Part shown: piece by piece, positions 48,201 to 56,044 of the stretch
Layout: each line of letters opens with the position of its first letter
Numbering within the stretch: the stretch's first letter is position 1
DNA from: Cryobacterium psychrotolerans
Lineage (GTDB): Bacteria; Actinomycetota; Actinomycetes; Actinomycetales; Microbacteriaceae
NCBI RefSeq assembly: GCF_900101115.1
Contig: NZ_FNFU01000009.1
Coordinates: 19,484 to 83,483, forward strand
Direction of reading: 5' to 3'
Length of the DNA stretch: 64,000 nt
Translations under genes and position numbers: made by a program
The notes under the pieces: generated by a model
What the model saw: the letters and a program-made list of their open reading frames with translations, nothing else
Told to the model about the DNA's origin: nothing
The model's database searches: none

Positions 48201-49019
48201 GGGGAAGGTGACCGTGTCACCGACGCGCACGACCTGGCCGGCCGTGAAGAACGGCTGGTCGCCGATGTGGTCGGCATTGGTGATCTGGATGTTGTAACCG
48301 TCGTCGAGGAGGATCCGGTTGGCCCGGTTCGCGGCCGCGATCGCGGTCGCGTCGGGTCCGGGCGGCGCCTGCTCGGTGCTCTTGACGAGCGGCCTGGTGC
48401 CGGCCGACAGCCAGAGCGTGCCGAAGTTGTAGAGTTGGTGGCTCGAGCTGACCCGGTAGGTGCCGGCCGGCGCGACGAGCATGCCTTCCAGCTGCTCCCG
48501 CCCGGTGCCGACGAGGGTGTCGGGCAGGGCGGTTGCCGCCGGAACGCCGACCGCGGCGGTGACGAGCTCCACCGCGCCCGCCGCAGAGCCGGTGACCTGG
48601 GTGAGGCCGAAGTATTCGCTCACCGGACCGGTCACCCGCACGAGGTCGCCGAGGGCGACGCCCGGGTTGGCCGATCCGAGGAAGATGAAGACGCCGTCCG
48701 AGGCGCCCGGCGTCGCGTCCGTTGGTCCGCCGGAACCGGCGGTCTGCAGGTAGACGCCCCGGTAGCCGCCGACGCGGTGGTCGGCCGTGATGATGCCCTC
48801 GACGGTGACGGTCGCTCCGACGAGCGGGCTCGCCGCTCCGGTGCCCTGGACCGCGGCAATCGTGTGGGTGACCGTGGCCGCGTGCGCGGGAGTGGCCGCG
48901 AGCATGGACAGGCCGAGCGCCGCGGCCGTCGCCAGGGCGACGGCCCGGCCCCGGCGGGCGCGCCGTGCGGCGCCCTGCGGGAGCAGTTCGATGGGGGTAC
49001 GTGGGACGACGTGACTCAT
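45297..49019 (-). CDS. Secreted ExeM/NucH-type endonuclease fused to a 5'-nucleotidase
   Basis: 1240 residues. Signal peptide (about 1-48, ending TPAHA). About 50-300: OB/lamin-tail-like region. About 320-620: endonuclease/exonuclease/phosphatase fold with NVFNYF, VSLMEIENS, ANHFKSKSGS, LLLGDFNAYSQEDP and SSDHDPI. About 630-900: calcineurin-like 5'-nucleotidase domain with VNDFHGRLE, GDLIGAS, GNHEFD and SGHTHLAYN. About 930-1150: 5'-nucleotidase substrate domain (NPGGLRADL, NSFLASGGDNF). One chain could degrade extracellular DNA and dephosphorylate the nucleotides. ATG 49019 with AAGGAG is chosen over a longer frame. No C-terminal anchor motif was seen. Confidence 0.93.
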   Translation of the reverse strand: MSHVVPRTPIELLPQGAARRARRGRAVALATAAALGLSMLAATPAHAATVTHTIAAVQGTGAASPLVGATVTVEGIITADHRVGGYRGVYLQTAGSGGPTDATPGASDGVFIFLGSANPGVALGDLVRVTGPVSEYFGLTQVTGSAAGAVELVTAAVGVPAATALPDTLVGTGREQLEGMLVAPAGTYRVSSSHQLYNFGTLWLSAGTRPLVKSTEQAPPGPDATAIAAANRANRILLDDGYNIQITNADHIGDQPFFTAGQVVRVGDTVTFPGGPAVLSYGFNDWRLQPIMPITDASDAEDKPVFAASNPRPAAAPEVGGDIQAAAFNVFNYFTTLSSENPAARGAATQAQFDIQKSKIVAAINGLDADVVSLMEIENSVKLGKPIDSALADLVAGLNAALGKKNVWDYVRTPAALGDPAITDAITNAIIYKKSELTPRGASRTQIDESIWDIAREPIAQTFTFGPKVVTVVANHFKSKSGSGAEPADGQGKFNAERVEQAQALVTFVGDLQDSSESDDVLLLGDFNAYSQEDPMNVFTQAGYVDLVRAKTTGQYTYTFDGELGSLDHAVATPSLAASVTGAGVWGINAAEWGDRGYAYPAAEAGTPFRSSDHDPIKVGISKKVLPVEVSVVTVNDFHGRLEQSGASGGAATLAGAVKQVRAKNPNTVFAAAGDLIGASTFTSFIQQDNPTIDALNLAGLDVSAVGNHEFDQGFADLKNRVMPRAQWEYLGANVYDKNTGKPALPEYYVEDFNGVSVGFIGAVTNELPSLVSPSGIADLEIRDVTVETNRVADNLRDKNPDNGEADVVILLVHEGAATTNVTTATDDSSFGRIVTGVDADVNAIVSGHTHLAYNHVINGRPVVSSGQYGEFFGQMNISWDPVVKKLVSINNSILPLMDSTKNPPVALYPADAAVAQVVAAAVAQAAPLGAVKVGQVTADFNRAKQSSGSENRGGESTLGNFVADVQLWATAPAGAEIAFMNPGGLRADLKFLSSGAGDPDGNVTYKEAAAVQPFANTLVTMDLTGAQIRQVLEQQWQPAGSSRPFLKLGVSKELTYTYDPTAAAGGRITHVFLNGTQVQPADTHRVVVNSFLASGGDNFTTLASGTVRADSGKVDLQSMVDYFAASGTASPDYAQRAVGVKLSAADANGYSAGDIVTVTLSSLLFSAGEPVLGLVGVALAGNSLGTAPIDPAIVTGTDEVGRATVSITIPGGVTGAQQLLVTVPGAGTRAVVPITITAP

Positions 49020-49230
49020 AACCTTGAGCTCCTTGGGTGGGTGACCATGGGTGTCGGGCGCCCACGGACCGTCGCCCCTTGTAGGGCCACCCGGCTGGGG
49101 GTAGCCAGAGTCTAGGGACGAGCGCCCAGCGGGTCTACGGATGCGCAACGTTCGTCGTCTGCTCTTAAGTTGCCGGACGCCGTACGGTGCGCAAATGCGG
49201 GTGCCCGCCGACGCTCTAGGCTGAACCTCT

Positions 49231-50124
49231 ATGCTCACCGCTTTCTACGGCCTCACCGGGGCACTCATCTTCGGTGCCGCCGACTTCCTGGGCGGCCTCG
49301 CCGCGAAGCGCATCAGCGCCATGCTGGCGACGGCCGTCGCCGCGCTCACCGGCCTGGTGGTGCTCCTCCTGGCATTCCCCATCGTCGGCGGAACCTGGTC
49401 GGCCGAGGCCGTTGCCTGGGGCGCGCTCTCCGGCGTCAGCGGCGCGATCGCGATTTCGCTGCTGTACGCCTGCCTCGCGGTCGGACCGATGAGCATCCTC
49501 TCCCCGCTGACCGCCGTCGTGTCGGCGGTCGTGCCGGCGACCGTCGGCCTGGTCGGGGGCGACCTGCTCGCCCCGATCGGCTACTGGGCGCTGGGGCTCG
49601 CCCTGGTCGCGGTGGTGCTGGTCGGCTTCGTGCCGGAGCGGGGCGCCGTGCGGCCGAGCCTTACCGGCGTGCTGATGGCGATCGGCTCGGGGATCATGAT
49701 TGGCGCCTTCATCATCATGATCGACCTCACCCCAAATGACAGCGGGCTGGTGCCGCTCGTGCTCAACCGGGCGGTGAATGGCGGGATCATGCTCTGCGTG
49801 CTCGGAGTCATCGCCTTCGTGGCGTGGAACCGGCGCCGATCCCTGCGGGTTGCGCCTCTGCCCCGCTCCCCCGAGGCTACGGCCACCCTCCGGGCGGGAC
49901 TCGCGCTGGCGGTGGCATGCGGCGTGGTCGACGTGGTCGCCAACTTCCTGCTGCTCCTCGGGATCCGGGCCGGCGAACTGAGCGTGATGAGCGTGCTCAC
50001 CGCGATGTATCCGGCCGGAACGATCCTGCTCGCCGCGCTCGTGCTCCGGGAGCGCATCGCCCCCGTGCAGTGGGCGGGACTGGCCCTGGCGCTGGCCGCT
50101 GCCGCGATGCTCTCCGTCGCCTAA
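49231..50124 (+). CDS. EamA/DMT-superfamily transporter
   Basis: 297 residues with ten predicted helices in two EamA repeats; the first opens with GLTGALIFGAADFLGGLAAK, the second ends LVLRERIAPVQWAGLALAL. Drug/metabolite exporter of unknown substrate. Divergent from the nuclease/nucleotidase gene across 211 bases, in which I see no further gene. Confidence 0.92.
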   Translation: MLTAFYGLTGALIFGAADFLGGLAAKRISAMLATAVAALTGLVVLLLAFPIVGGTWSAEAVAWGALSGVSGAIAISLLYACLAVGPMSILSPLTAVVSAVVPATVGLVGGDLLAPIGYWALGLALVAVVLVGFVPERGAVRPSLTGVLMAIGSGIMIGAFIIMIDLTPNDSGLVPLVLNRAVNGGIMLCVLGVIAFVAWNRRRSLRVAPLPRSPEATATLRAGLALAVACGVVDVVANFLLLLGIRAGELSVMSVLTAMYPAGTILLAALVLRERIAPVQWAGLALALAAAAMLSVA

Positions 50125-50163
50125 GACGAAGGTCCACGGGAGCGCTCAGCTGGGGCGGGATTG

Positions 50164-50194
50164 CACCTGTGGGGCGCTCGGCGCCCCACAGGTG
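50164..50194 (+). terminator. Hairpin terminator after the EamA gene
   Basis: Perfect 14-bp arms CACCTGTGGGGCGC and complement with loop TCG, 39 bases after the stop. The next 228 bases up to the operator contain no convincing gene; a short open frame there overlaps the operator and ribosome site and is discounted. Confidence 0.75.
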
Positions 50195-50422
50195 TTGATC
50201 GTTTGCTCTTTCGACCACAAACCCGAATTGTGGCGGAGAGGCGAACGGGTGTCCCCGTCCCGCATGCGGACCGGTGATACATGGATGTTATTGCGCGCGT
50301 CCGGGCGAAACGCGCAGCAACACGCCGGAACAATGCCGGGCCTTCCGTCACCAACTCGTTACCCGCCGGGGGTGCTCAACGCTTGCACCCGGCGATTGGC
50401 CACGGCTACTGTGAAAGCACGC

Positions 50423-50454
50423 CAATTAGTGACCGACTGTTCGGTCACTAATTG
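50423..50454. promoter_or_regulatory. Perfect TetR-type operator before the branched-chain amino acid-type importer operon
   Basis: Arms CAATTAGTGACCGA and its exact complement, separated by CTGT, end 24 bases before the first importer ATG. The core ACCGACTGTTCGGT matches ACCGATCGTTCAGT at 59891-59904 in the divergent paa region at 11 of 14 positions. This placement would block transcription or initiation when occupied. Confidence 0.8.
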
Positions 50455-50478
50455 CCCGTCCCCACCGAAGGAGATTCA

Positions 50479-51663
50479 ATGAAGAAGTCTCGCCTGCGCG
50501 TTATCGCGCCGCTTGCGCTCGTCACGGCCCTCGCCCTGTCCGGATGCAGCACCGCCAACCTCGGCGGCGACAGCGCCCCCGACGGCGACGCGGAGAAGGG
50601 GCCGATCAAGATCGGCGCGGTGCTCGACGTCACGGGAGTGGGTGCCAGCCTGGGCGTCCCCGAGCAGAACACACTCAACATGCTGGCCGAACAGCTCAAC
50701 GACGACGGCGGCATTGACGGCCGCGAGGTCGAGCTCACCATCGTGGACAACCAGTCGACCGAGGATGGCGCCGCCAAGGCCACGAGCAAGCTGATCGAGA
50801 GCGACAAGGTCGACATCATCATCGGCGCGTCACGCACCGGCCCCAGCCTGGCCATGCGCCCCATTGCCGAAGCCGCGAAGATCCCGATGATCTCCGTCGC
50901 CGCCAATGTGGCCATCGTCGAGGGTTCCGAGTGGGTCTTCAAGACCGCGCAGAACGATGTCGTCGTGCTCGAGACCATCCTCAATGACGCCAAGGAAAAG
51001 GGCTACACGAAGCTGGCCCTCGTCCGCGACGCCACCGGATTCGGCGAAGGGATCGCGGACTACATCACCGCACTCGGCTCCGAGCGCGGCATCACCCTCG
51101 TCACGACCGAGTCCTTCGAGCCGAGCGCGACTGACTTCACCCCGCAGATGACCGGCGTTCGCTCCTCCGACGCCGACGCCGTCATCATCTGGGGCATCAA
51201 CCCCTCGGCCGGACTGGCCCAGAAGGCATACGTGCAGCTCGGCGTGAACAAGCCGGTCTACCACTCGCACGGCATCTCCAACCAGGCGTTCTTCGACGCG
51301 GCCGGTGACGCGGCCAACGGCGTCATCGCGCCGATGGGCCGTCTGCTCGTCGCCGACCAGCTGGATGCCGACAACCCCCAGCGCGAGGTCATCGAAAAGT
51401 TCAAAGCCGACTACAGCGAGGCGTACGGTGAGCAGCCCTCCGGCTTCGCCGGCCACGCGTTCGACGCCTGGCACATCGCGGTCAACGCGATCAAGGAAGC
51501 CGGCACCGACGCCGACGCCCTGCGCGACGAGCTCGAGAAGGCCGAGTTCACCGGAATTTCCGGCGTCTTCACGATGAGCCCGGAGAACCACTCGGGCCTC
51601 GACGCATCCGCACTGATCCTCGCTGAGGCGCAGGACGGCCGCTGGAACCTCGTCAAGGACTGA
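50479..51663 (+). CDS. Branched-chain amino acid-type ABC transporter substrate-binding lipoprotein
   Basis: 394 residues. Lipobox LSGCS after a basic signal (RVIAPLALVTALA). Periplasmic-binding type I fold: IKIGAVLDVTGVGASLG, KLIESDKVDIIIGASRTG, DFTPQMTGVRSSDADAVII and GHAFDAWHIAVNAI. Operon order with LivH, LivM-LivG and LivF follows. In paa neighbourhoods such systems may import aromatic acids rather than amino acids; the shared operator supports but does not prove this. Confidence 0.95.
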   Translation: MKKSRLRVIAPLALVTALALSGCSTANLGGDSAPDGDAEKGPIKIGAVLDVTGVGASLGVPEQNTLNMLAEQLNDDGGIDGREVELTIVDNQSTEDGAAKATSKLIESDKVDIIIGASRTGPSLAMRPIAEAAKIPMISVAANVAIVEGSEWVFKTAQNDVVVLETILNDAKEKGYTKLALVRDATGFGEGIADYITALGSERGITLVTTESFEPSATDFTPQMTGVRSSDADAVIIWGINPSAGLAQKAYVQLGVNKPVYHSHGISNQAFFDAAGDAANGVIAPMGRLLVADQLDADNPQREVIEKFKADYSEAYGEQPSGFAGHAFDAWHIAVNAIKEAGTDADALRDELEKAEFTGISGVFTMSPENHSGLDASALILAEAQDGRWNLVKD

Positions 51664-51665
51664 CC

Positions 51666-52538
51666 GTGCTCACTGATTTCCTGCAACTGACGGTGGCAGG
51701 GCTGTCACAGGGATCTGTGTACGCCCTGCTCGCCGTCGGCCTGATCGCCGTCTACACCGTGCGCCATGTGATCAACATTGCCCAGGGTGAGTTCGCGATG
51801 CTCGCCGGCCTGGGCTCCATCTGGCTGGTGTCGGCGGGCATGCCGCTCATCGTTGCTATCCTGGTCGCCATCCTCTCGGTCACCCTCGTGGCGATCGCGA
51901 TGGAACGGCTGGTCATATCGCGGGTGAAGAACCTGACTCCGCTCCTGTCCATCATCCTGACCCTCGGAATCTCCACGCTCCTGCAGGCGATCATGCTGCT
52001 GGCGTGGGGCCCGGAGGCCCGGGGGGTACCCCTGTTCCCGGGGACGAACCTCCTCATCGGCGGGGTGAGCATCCGTTCGCAGGAGTTCTGGATGATGGGC
52101 GCGCTCATCGTGGTCGGTGGCGGCATCGTGCTCTTCTACGAGAAATCGCGCTGGGGCAAGGCGCTGCGGGCGTGCGCGGAGCAGCCGGTTGCGGCGCGCA
52201 TCGTGGGGATCTCCCCCGTTGCCGCGTCCGTGCTGGCCTTCGCGATTGCGGGTTTCGTCGGGGGTGTCGCCGGCGTGGTGGCCTCCCCGATCTACCTCTC
52301 GCTCTGGTCGGGCGGCGTGCTGCTCGGCCTCAAGGGCTTCGTCGCCGCCGTCCTCGGCGGCTTCGTCTCCTTCCGCGCGGCGATCATCGGAGCCCTCCTG
52401 CTCGGCGTGATCGAGGCCTACGTGGCCGGCTATGTCGGCTCGGGCCTGAGGGACGGCGCGGCCTTCCTCATCCTCATCCTTGTGCTGGTCGTCCGGCCAC
52501 AGGGTCTCGTTCTCAAGCCCACAGCGGTCAGGGTGTAG
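51666..52538 (+). CDS. livH: Branched-chain amino acid-type ABC permease, LivH-like
   Basis: 290 residues with about eight helices. GLSQGSVYALLAVGLIAVYT, NIAQGEFAMLAG and the EAA-like cytoplasmic loop (SRWGKALRACAEQPVAARIV) are LivH features. GTG start 2 bases after the preceding stop. First half of the heteromeric channel. Confidence 0.93.
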   Translation: MLTDFLQLTVAGLSQGSVYALLAVGLIAVYTVRHVINIAQGEFAMLAGLGSIWLVSAGMPLIVAILVAILSVTLVAIAMERLVISRVKNLTPLLSIILTLGISTLLQAIMLLAWGPEARGVPLFPGTNLLIGGVSIRSQEFWMMGALIVVGGGIVLFYEKSRWGKALRACAEQPVAARIVGISPVAASVLAFAIAGFVGGVAGVVASPIYLSLWSGGVLLGLKGFVAAVLGGFVSFRAAIIGALLLGVIEAYVAGYVGSGLRDGAAFLILILVLVVRPQGLVLKPTAVRV

Positions 52539-52542
52539 CGAC

Positions 52543-54459
52543 ATGACAGATTCCACCAAACCAACCTTCGTGGGCAAACTCGCCCCCCGGGCCAGCTTCT
52601 GGACGAACAACAAGGGCACGCTCATCGGTGGCGGCATCCTCGTCGCCCTGATGCTCGTGATCCCCTTCACGGCCAGCTCCTCGATGATGAACATCGTCGT
52701 CTTCGCGATGATCTTCGCGCTGCCCGCCATCGGGCTCAATCTGCTGATGGGACTGGCCGGACAGGTCAGCCTCGGGCAGGCGGCGTTCTTCGCGATCGGC
52801 GCGTACACGCACGCGATCATGCTGACCAAACTCGACCTCCCCGGCCCGGTCGCGGCAGCCATCGGCGTGGCAGCCGCCATGCTGGTCGCCCTGCTCGTCG
52901 GGCTTCCGCTGATGCGCCTCCGCGGCCACTACCTCGCCCTGGCCACGCTCGGGCTCGGCTTCATCGTGATGATCGCGGTGCGCGAATGGGACGTCACCGG
53001 TCGAACGACAGGCATCTACGGCATCCCCCGGCCGACGGTGTTCGGCATCCCCATCGACAACAGCGGCTTCTTCCTCTGGTTCATCACGCCGTTCGTCGTG
53101 ATCGGGCTGGTCCTGGCCCTCAACCTGACCCGCAGCCGCGCCGGACGTGCGCTCTCGGCGGTCAACGACTCCGAACTCGCGGCGGAGAGCCTCGGCGTCA
53201 ACACGTATGCGCTGCGGCTCAAGGTGTTCGTGTTGTCCGCCGGATTCGCCGCACTCGGCGGCGTCTTCTACGCCTACCAGGTCGCGATTGTGAGCCCGAC
53301 AACGGCCGAGTTCCACCTGTCGGTCTCGATCCTGCTGATGGTGGTCATCGGCGGTCTCGGGTCGGTCTGGGGCGCGGTCGCGGGCGCGTTCCTCGTGCAG
53401 TTCCTCGGAGAGGGCATGCGCGAGGTCATCCCGGCCATCTTCCCCGGCGCGACCGGCGAGGTGCAGCTGCTCGGCTACGGCATCGTGCTCATCCTGGTGA
53501 TCCTGCTCCTGCCCGGCGGCCTCTACCAGGCGACAATCACGCTCTGGCGGAAGCTGCCCTTCGCCCGCAACCGCCGGGCCGCTGACGCACATGCCACCGC
53601 CGCCGAGGACGACACGACGATCCCGCAGCTCCCGGCGGTGAGCACGCCGGTCGCAGCCGGCGAACCGATCCTCGTGATCTCCGGCCTGACCAAGCGGTAC
53701 GGGGGCGTCGTCGCCGTCAACGACGTGAGCCTCACCGTGCCGGCCGGTACCATCCTGGGCCTGATCGGCCCGAACGGCGCCGGGAAGACGACCTGCTTCA
53801 ACATGATCTCCGGGGCGCTGACGCCGACTGCGGGCACGGTCACGTTCCTCGGCCAGGTCATCTCGGGCAAAAAGCCGCACGTGGCGGCCTCGCACGGCCT
53901 GACCCGCACCTTCCAGAACCTGCAGGTGTTCACCTCGACGGATGTCGTCGGCAACGTGTACATGGGCCGGTACCGCAAGGGACGCGCCGGCGTGCTCCGC
54001 GGAATGCTGGGGTTGCAGGCGCACGAGCAGGGCGCCCACCGGGCCGCATCCTACGAAATCCTGAAGTCGATGAGGCTGACGGATGCCGCGGACGACTCGG
54101 CCTCCGCGCTGCCGTTCGGCAAGCAGCGCATGATGGAAGTCTGCCGGGCCCTGGCCGCGGAGCCGGCGCTGCTGCTGCTCGACGAGCCCATGGCCGGACT
54201 GTCCGGCCACGAGCGCGACGTGATGGCCGAGCTCCTGCGCCGGCTGCGGACTGCCGGGCTCACGATCGTGCTCGTCGAGCACGATGTGGCCCAGGTGATG
54301 TCACTCGCCGACCATGTCGCGGTGCTCGACGACGGAGTGCTCATCGCGCACGGGGATCCGGAGACGGTGCGTAATGATCCGGCCGTTGTCGTCGCCTATC
54401 TCGGCACTGACCTCGACGAGGCCGAAGCCGAACTGAACGAGTTGGAGGAGCACGCATGA
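52543..54459 (+). CDS. LivM permease fused to LivG ATPase
   Basis: 638 residues in one frame. About 1-345: LivM-type permease (GLNLLMGLAGQVSLGQAAFF, RLRGHYLALATLGLGFI, SELAAESLGVNTYALRLKVF). A linker of about 40 residues (AAEDDTTIPQL) leads to about 385-638: LivG-type ATPase with Walker A GPNGAGKT, RTFQNLQVF, signature LPFGKQRMMEVCRAL and Walker B LLLLDEPMAGLS. Separate livM and livG genes are the common arrangement; the fusion fixes one ATPase to one permease. ATG 52543 is 4 bases after livH; ATGA overlap with livF. Confidence 0.94.
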   Translation: MTDSTKPTFVGKLAPRASFWTNNKGTLIGGGILVALMLVIPFTASSSMMNIVVFAMIFALPAIGLNLLMGLAGQVSLGQAAFFAIGAYTHAIMLTKLDLPGPVAAAIGVAAAMLVALLVGLPLMRLRGHYLALATLGLGFIVMIAVREWDVTGRTTGIYGIPRPTVFGIPIDNSGFFLWFITPFVVIGLVLALNLTRSRAGRALSAVNDSELAAESLGVNTYALRLKVFVLSAGFAALGGVFYAYQVAIVSPTTAEFHLSVSILLMVVIGGLGSVWGAVAGAFLVQFLGEGMREVIPAIFPGATGEVQLLGYGIVLILVILLLPGGLYQATITLWRKLPFARNRRAADAHATAAEDDTTIPQLPAVSTPVAAGEPILVISGLTKRYGGVVAVNDVSLTVPAGTILGLIGPNGAGKTTCFNMISGALTPTAGTVTFLGQVISGKKPHVAASHGLTRTFQNLQVFTSTDVVGNVYMGRYRKGRAGVLRGMLGLQAHEQGAHRAASYEILKSMRLTDAADDSASALPFGKQRMMEVCRALAAEPALLLLDEPMAGLSGHERDVMAELLRRLRTAGLTIVLVEHDVAQVMSLADHVAVLDDGVLIAHGDPETVRNDPAVVVAYLGTDLDEAEAELNELEEHA

Positions 54460-55163
54460 CGCTCATCGTTTCCGGTCTCAACGCCGGCTATGGGCAGCTC
54501 GCGGTGCTGCACGAGGTCGGGTTCGAGGTGAGCCGAGGGGAAATCCTCGCCGTCGTGGGTTCGAACGGGGCCGGAAAAACGACCCTGCTTCGCGCCGTGA
54601 GCGGCCTCATCCGACCCACCGCGGGCACCGTGACCCTCGAGGGACGCACCATCACGGGCAAGCCTACGGAGAAGATGGCGGGCTTCGGCCTGACGCACGT
54701 CCCCGAGAACCGGCTGGTCTTCCCGACCCTGTCGGTGCGCGACAACCTGATGCTGGGCGCCTGGACGAAGAAGGGCCACGGCGACGTCGACTCGGTGCTC
54801 GAGTTGTTCCCCCGGCTCAAGGCCCGCATGGGACAGGCCGCCGGCACCCTCTCGGGCGGCGAACAGCAGATGGTCGCCATCGGGCGCGGCCTGATGGCGG
54901 ATCCGACGGCGATCATGCTCGACGAACCGTCCATCGGCCTCGCGCCGAAGGTCGTCTCCGAGATCATGGAGGTGCTCTCCCGGCTCTGTGTCGAGAAGCA
55001 GCTCGCCGTGCTGCTCGTGGAACAGAACGTGCGCGCCTCGTTCAAGATCGCGCACCGCGCCGTGGTCATGCACCGCGGACGGGTCGCGCTCACGGGCACG
55101 CCGGCCGAACTCGTCGAACTGCCCGAGGTGCACAACGCCTACCTCGGCGGCGCGTCGGTGTAG
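54456..55163 (+). CDS. livF: Branched-chain amino acid-type ABC ATPase, LivF-like
   Basis: 235 residues. Walker A GSNGAGKT, PENRLVFPTLSVRDNLMLGA, signature LSGGEQQMVAIGRGLM, Walker B MLDEPSIGLAP, then LLVEQNVRASFKIAHR. Completes the importer with the LivM-LivG fusion as the second ATPase. Ends 24 bases before a long hairpin. Confidence 0.95.
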   Translation: MTLIVSGLNAGYGQLAVLHEVGFEVSRGEILAVVGSNGAGKTTLLRAVSGLIRPTAGTVTLEGRTITGKPTEKMAGFGLTHVPENRLVFPTLSVRDNLMLGAWTKKGHGDVDSVLELFPRLKARMGQAAGTLSGGEQQMVAIGRGLMADPTAIMLDEPSIGLAPKVVSEIMEVLSRLCVEKQLAVLLVEQNVRASFKIAHRAVVMHRGRVALTGTPAELVELPEVHNAYLGGASV

Positions 55164-55187
55164 CCGGCCGCGCGGCGCACGCGAACG

Positions 55188-55229
55188 AGAAGGAGGGGCG
55201 CGCACCCGCGGGTGCGCGCCCCTCCTTCT
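55188..55229. terminator. Bidirectional hairpin between livF and the PaaG-like gene
   Basis: Perfect 42-nt palindrome (21-nt arms meeting at 55208/55209). On both strands the distal arm ends CCTCCTTCT, giving a pyrimidine-rich 3' end. Fits both convergent operon ends. Confidence 0.85.
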
Positions 55230-55244
55230 GCGGGTGGGAGCCGG

Positions 55245-56018
55245 TCAGGCGCGGCCGGTGAACGCGGGTGTGCGTTTCTGCTGGAAGGCGGCGAAGCCCT
55301 CCCGGTAATCCGCGGTCGCGCAGAGGGCCGCCTGGGCCGCGTTCTCGGCGGACATGCTCTGCCAGAGGCCCAGGCGCTCGTCGCGGAGCGCCCGCACAAG
55401 CTCCTTGCTGGCGAGGAACGCCTGCGTGGCCCCTGAGGCCGCCCGGGTGGCCGCCCGGACCGTCGCCGCCAGGACCTCATCTGCCGGAAAGACCTGGCTG
55501 AACAGGCCGGAGGCGACGGCCTCCGTTCCGGACATGAGCCGTCCGGTGTAGATCAGGTCGAGCGTCTTGTGCGCGCCGAGCCGTTCGACGAAGAGGGCAT
55601 GGCCGCCCGAATCGAGCGTGGCCCCCAGATTCGCGAACGGGGAACCGATCTTCGCGGTGTCGGCGACGTAGACGACGTCCGTCGCGATCAGGAGGCCGAG
55701 GCCGACGCCCAGGCAGGCCCCGTGGGCGATCGCGAAGGTGGGCGCGGGGAACGCGCTCATCCGCTCGAGCAACGGGGTCACGAGTCCGCCGAGGTAGCCC
55801 ATCACGTCGTCGGTCGCGGGGTCGACGCCGGAGATGTCCCGGCCGGCGCAGAAGGCGCGGCCCTCGCCGCGCAGCACCAGGGCGCGCACTCCGGCGGCCT
55901 CTGCGCTCGCGTAGGCGGCCTCGAGCTCGGCGAGGGCCGCCGGATCGAGCGAGTTCATCTTCTCGGGCGCGTTCAGCACCACGTGGGCAACGTCGTCCTG
56001 GATGGTCAGGTCGATCAC
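55245..56018 (-). CDS. Enoyl-CoA hydratase/isomerase family protein, probable PaaG-like isomerase
   Basis: 257 residues, crotonase fold. VRALVLRGEGRAFCAGRDIS and HGACLGVGLGLLIATDVVY form the oxyanion pocket. At the catalytic loop it reads IGSPFANLGATLDSGGHALF: an Asp-Ser-Gly-Gly where hydratases usually carry Glu, resembling the Asp of PaaG, which isomerises the ring epoxide of phenylacetyl-CoA to an oxepin. It lies 26 bases after paaE in the same direction. GTG start. PaaG assignment is likely but not certain. Confidence 0.82.
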   Translation of the reverse strand: MIDLTIQDDVAHVVLNAPEKMNSLDPAALAELEAAYASAEAAGVRALVLRGEGRAFCAGRDISGVDPATDDVMGYLGGLVTPLLERMSAFPAPTFAIAHGACLGVGLGLLIATDVVYVADTAKIGSPFANLGATLDSGGHALFVERLGAHKTLDLIYTGRLMSGTEAVASGLFSQVFPADEVLAATVRAATRAASGATQAFLASKELVRALRDERLGLWQSMSAENAAQAALCATADYREGFAAFQQKRTPAFTGRA

Positions 56019-56044
56019 GGCATCCGCCTTACTGCGCCTTCGCG

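Noticed and set aside
45765..49115. Plus-strand frame of over 1100 codons opposite the nuclease/nucleotidase
   Set aside because: Antisense shadow; no recognisable domain, while the minus strand has two full catalytic domains.
50192..50482. 96-codon plus-strand frame between the EamA gene and the importer
   Set aside because: It starts inside a terminator arm and runs through the operator and ribosome site; composition is not protein-like.
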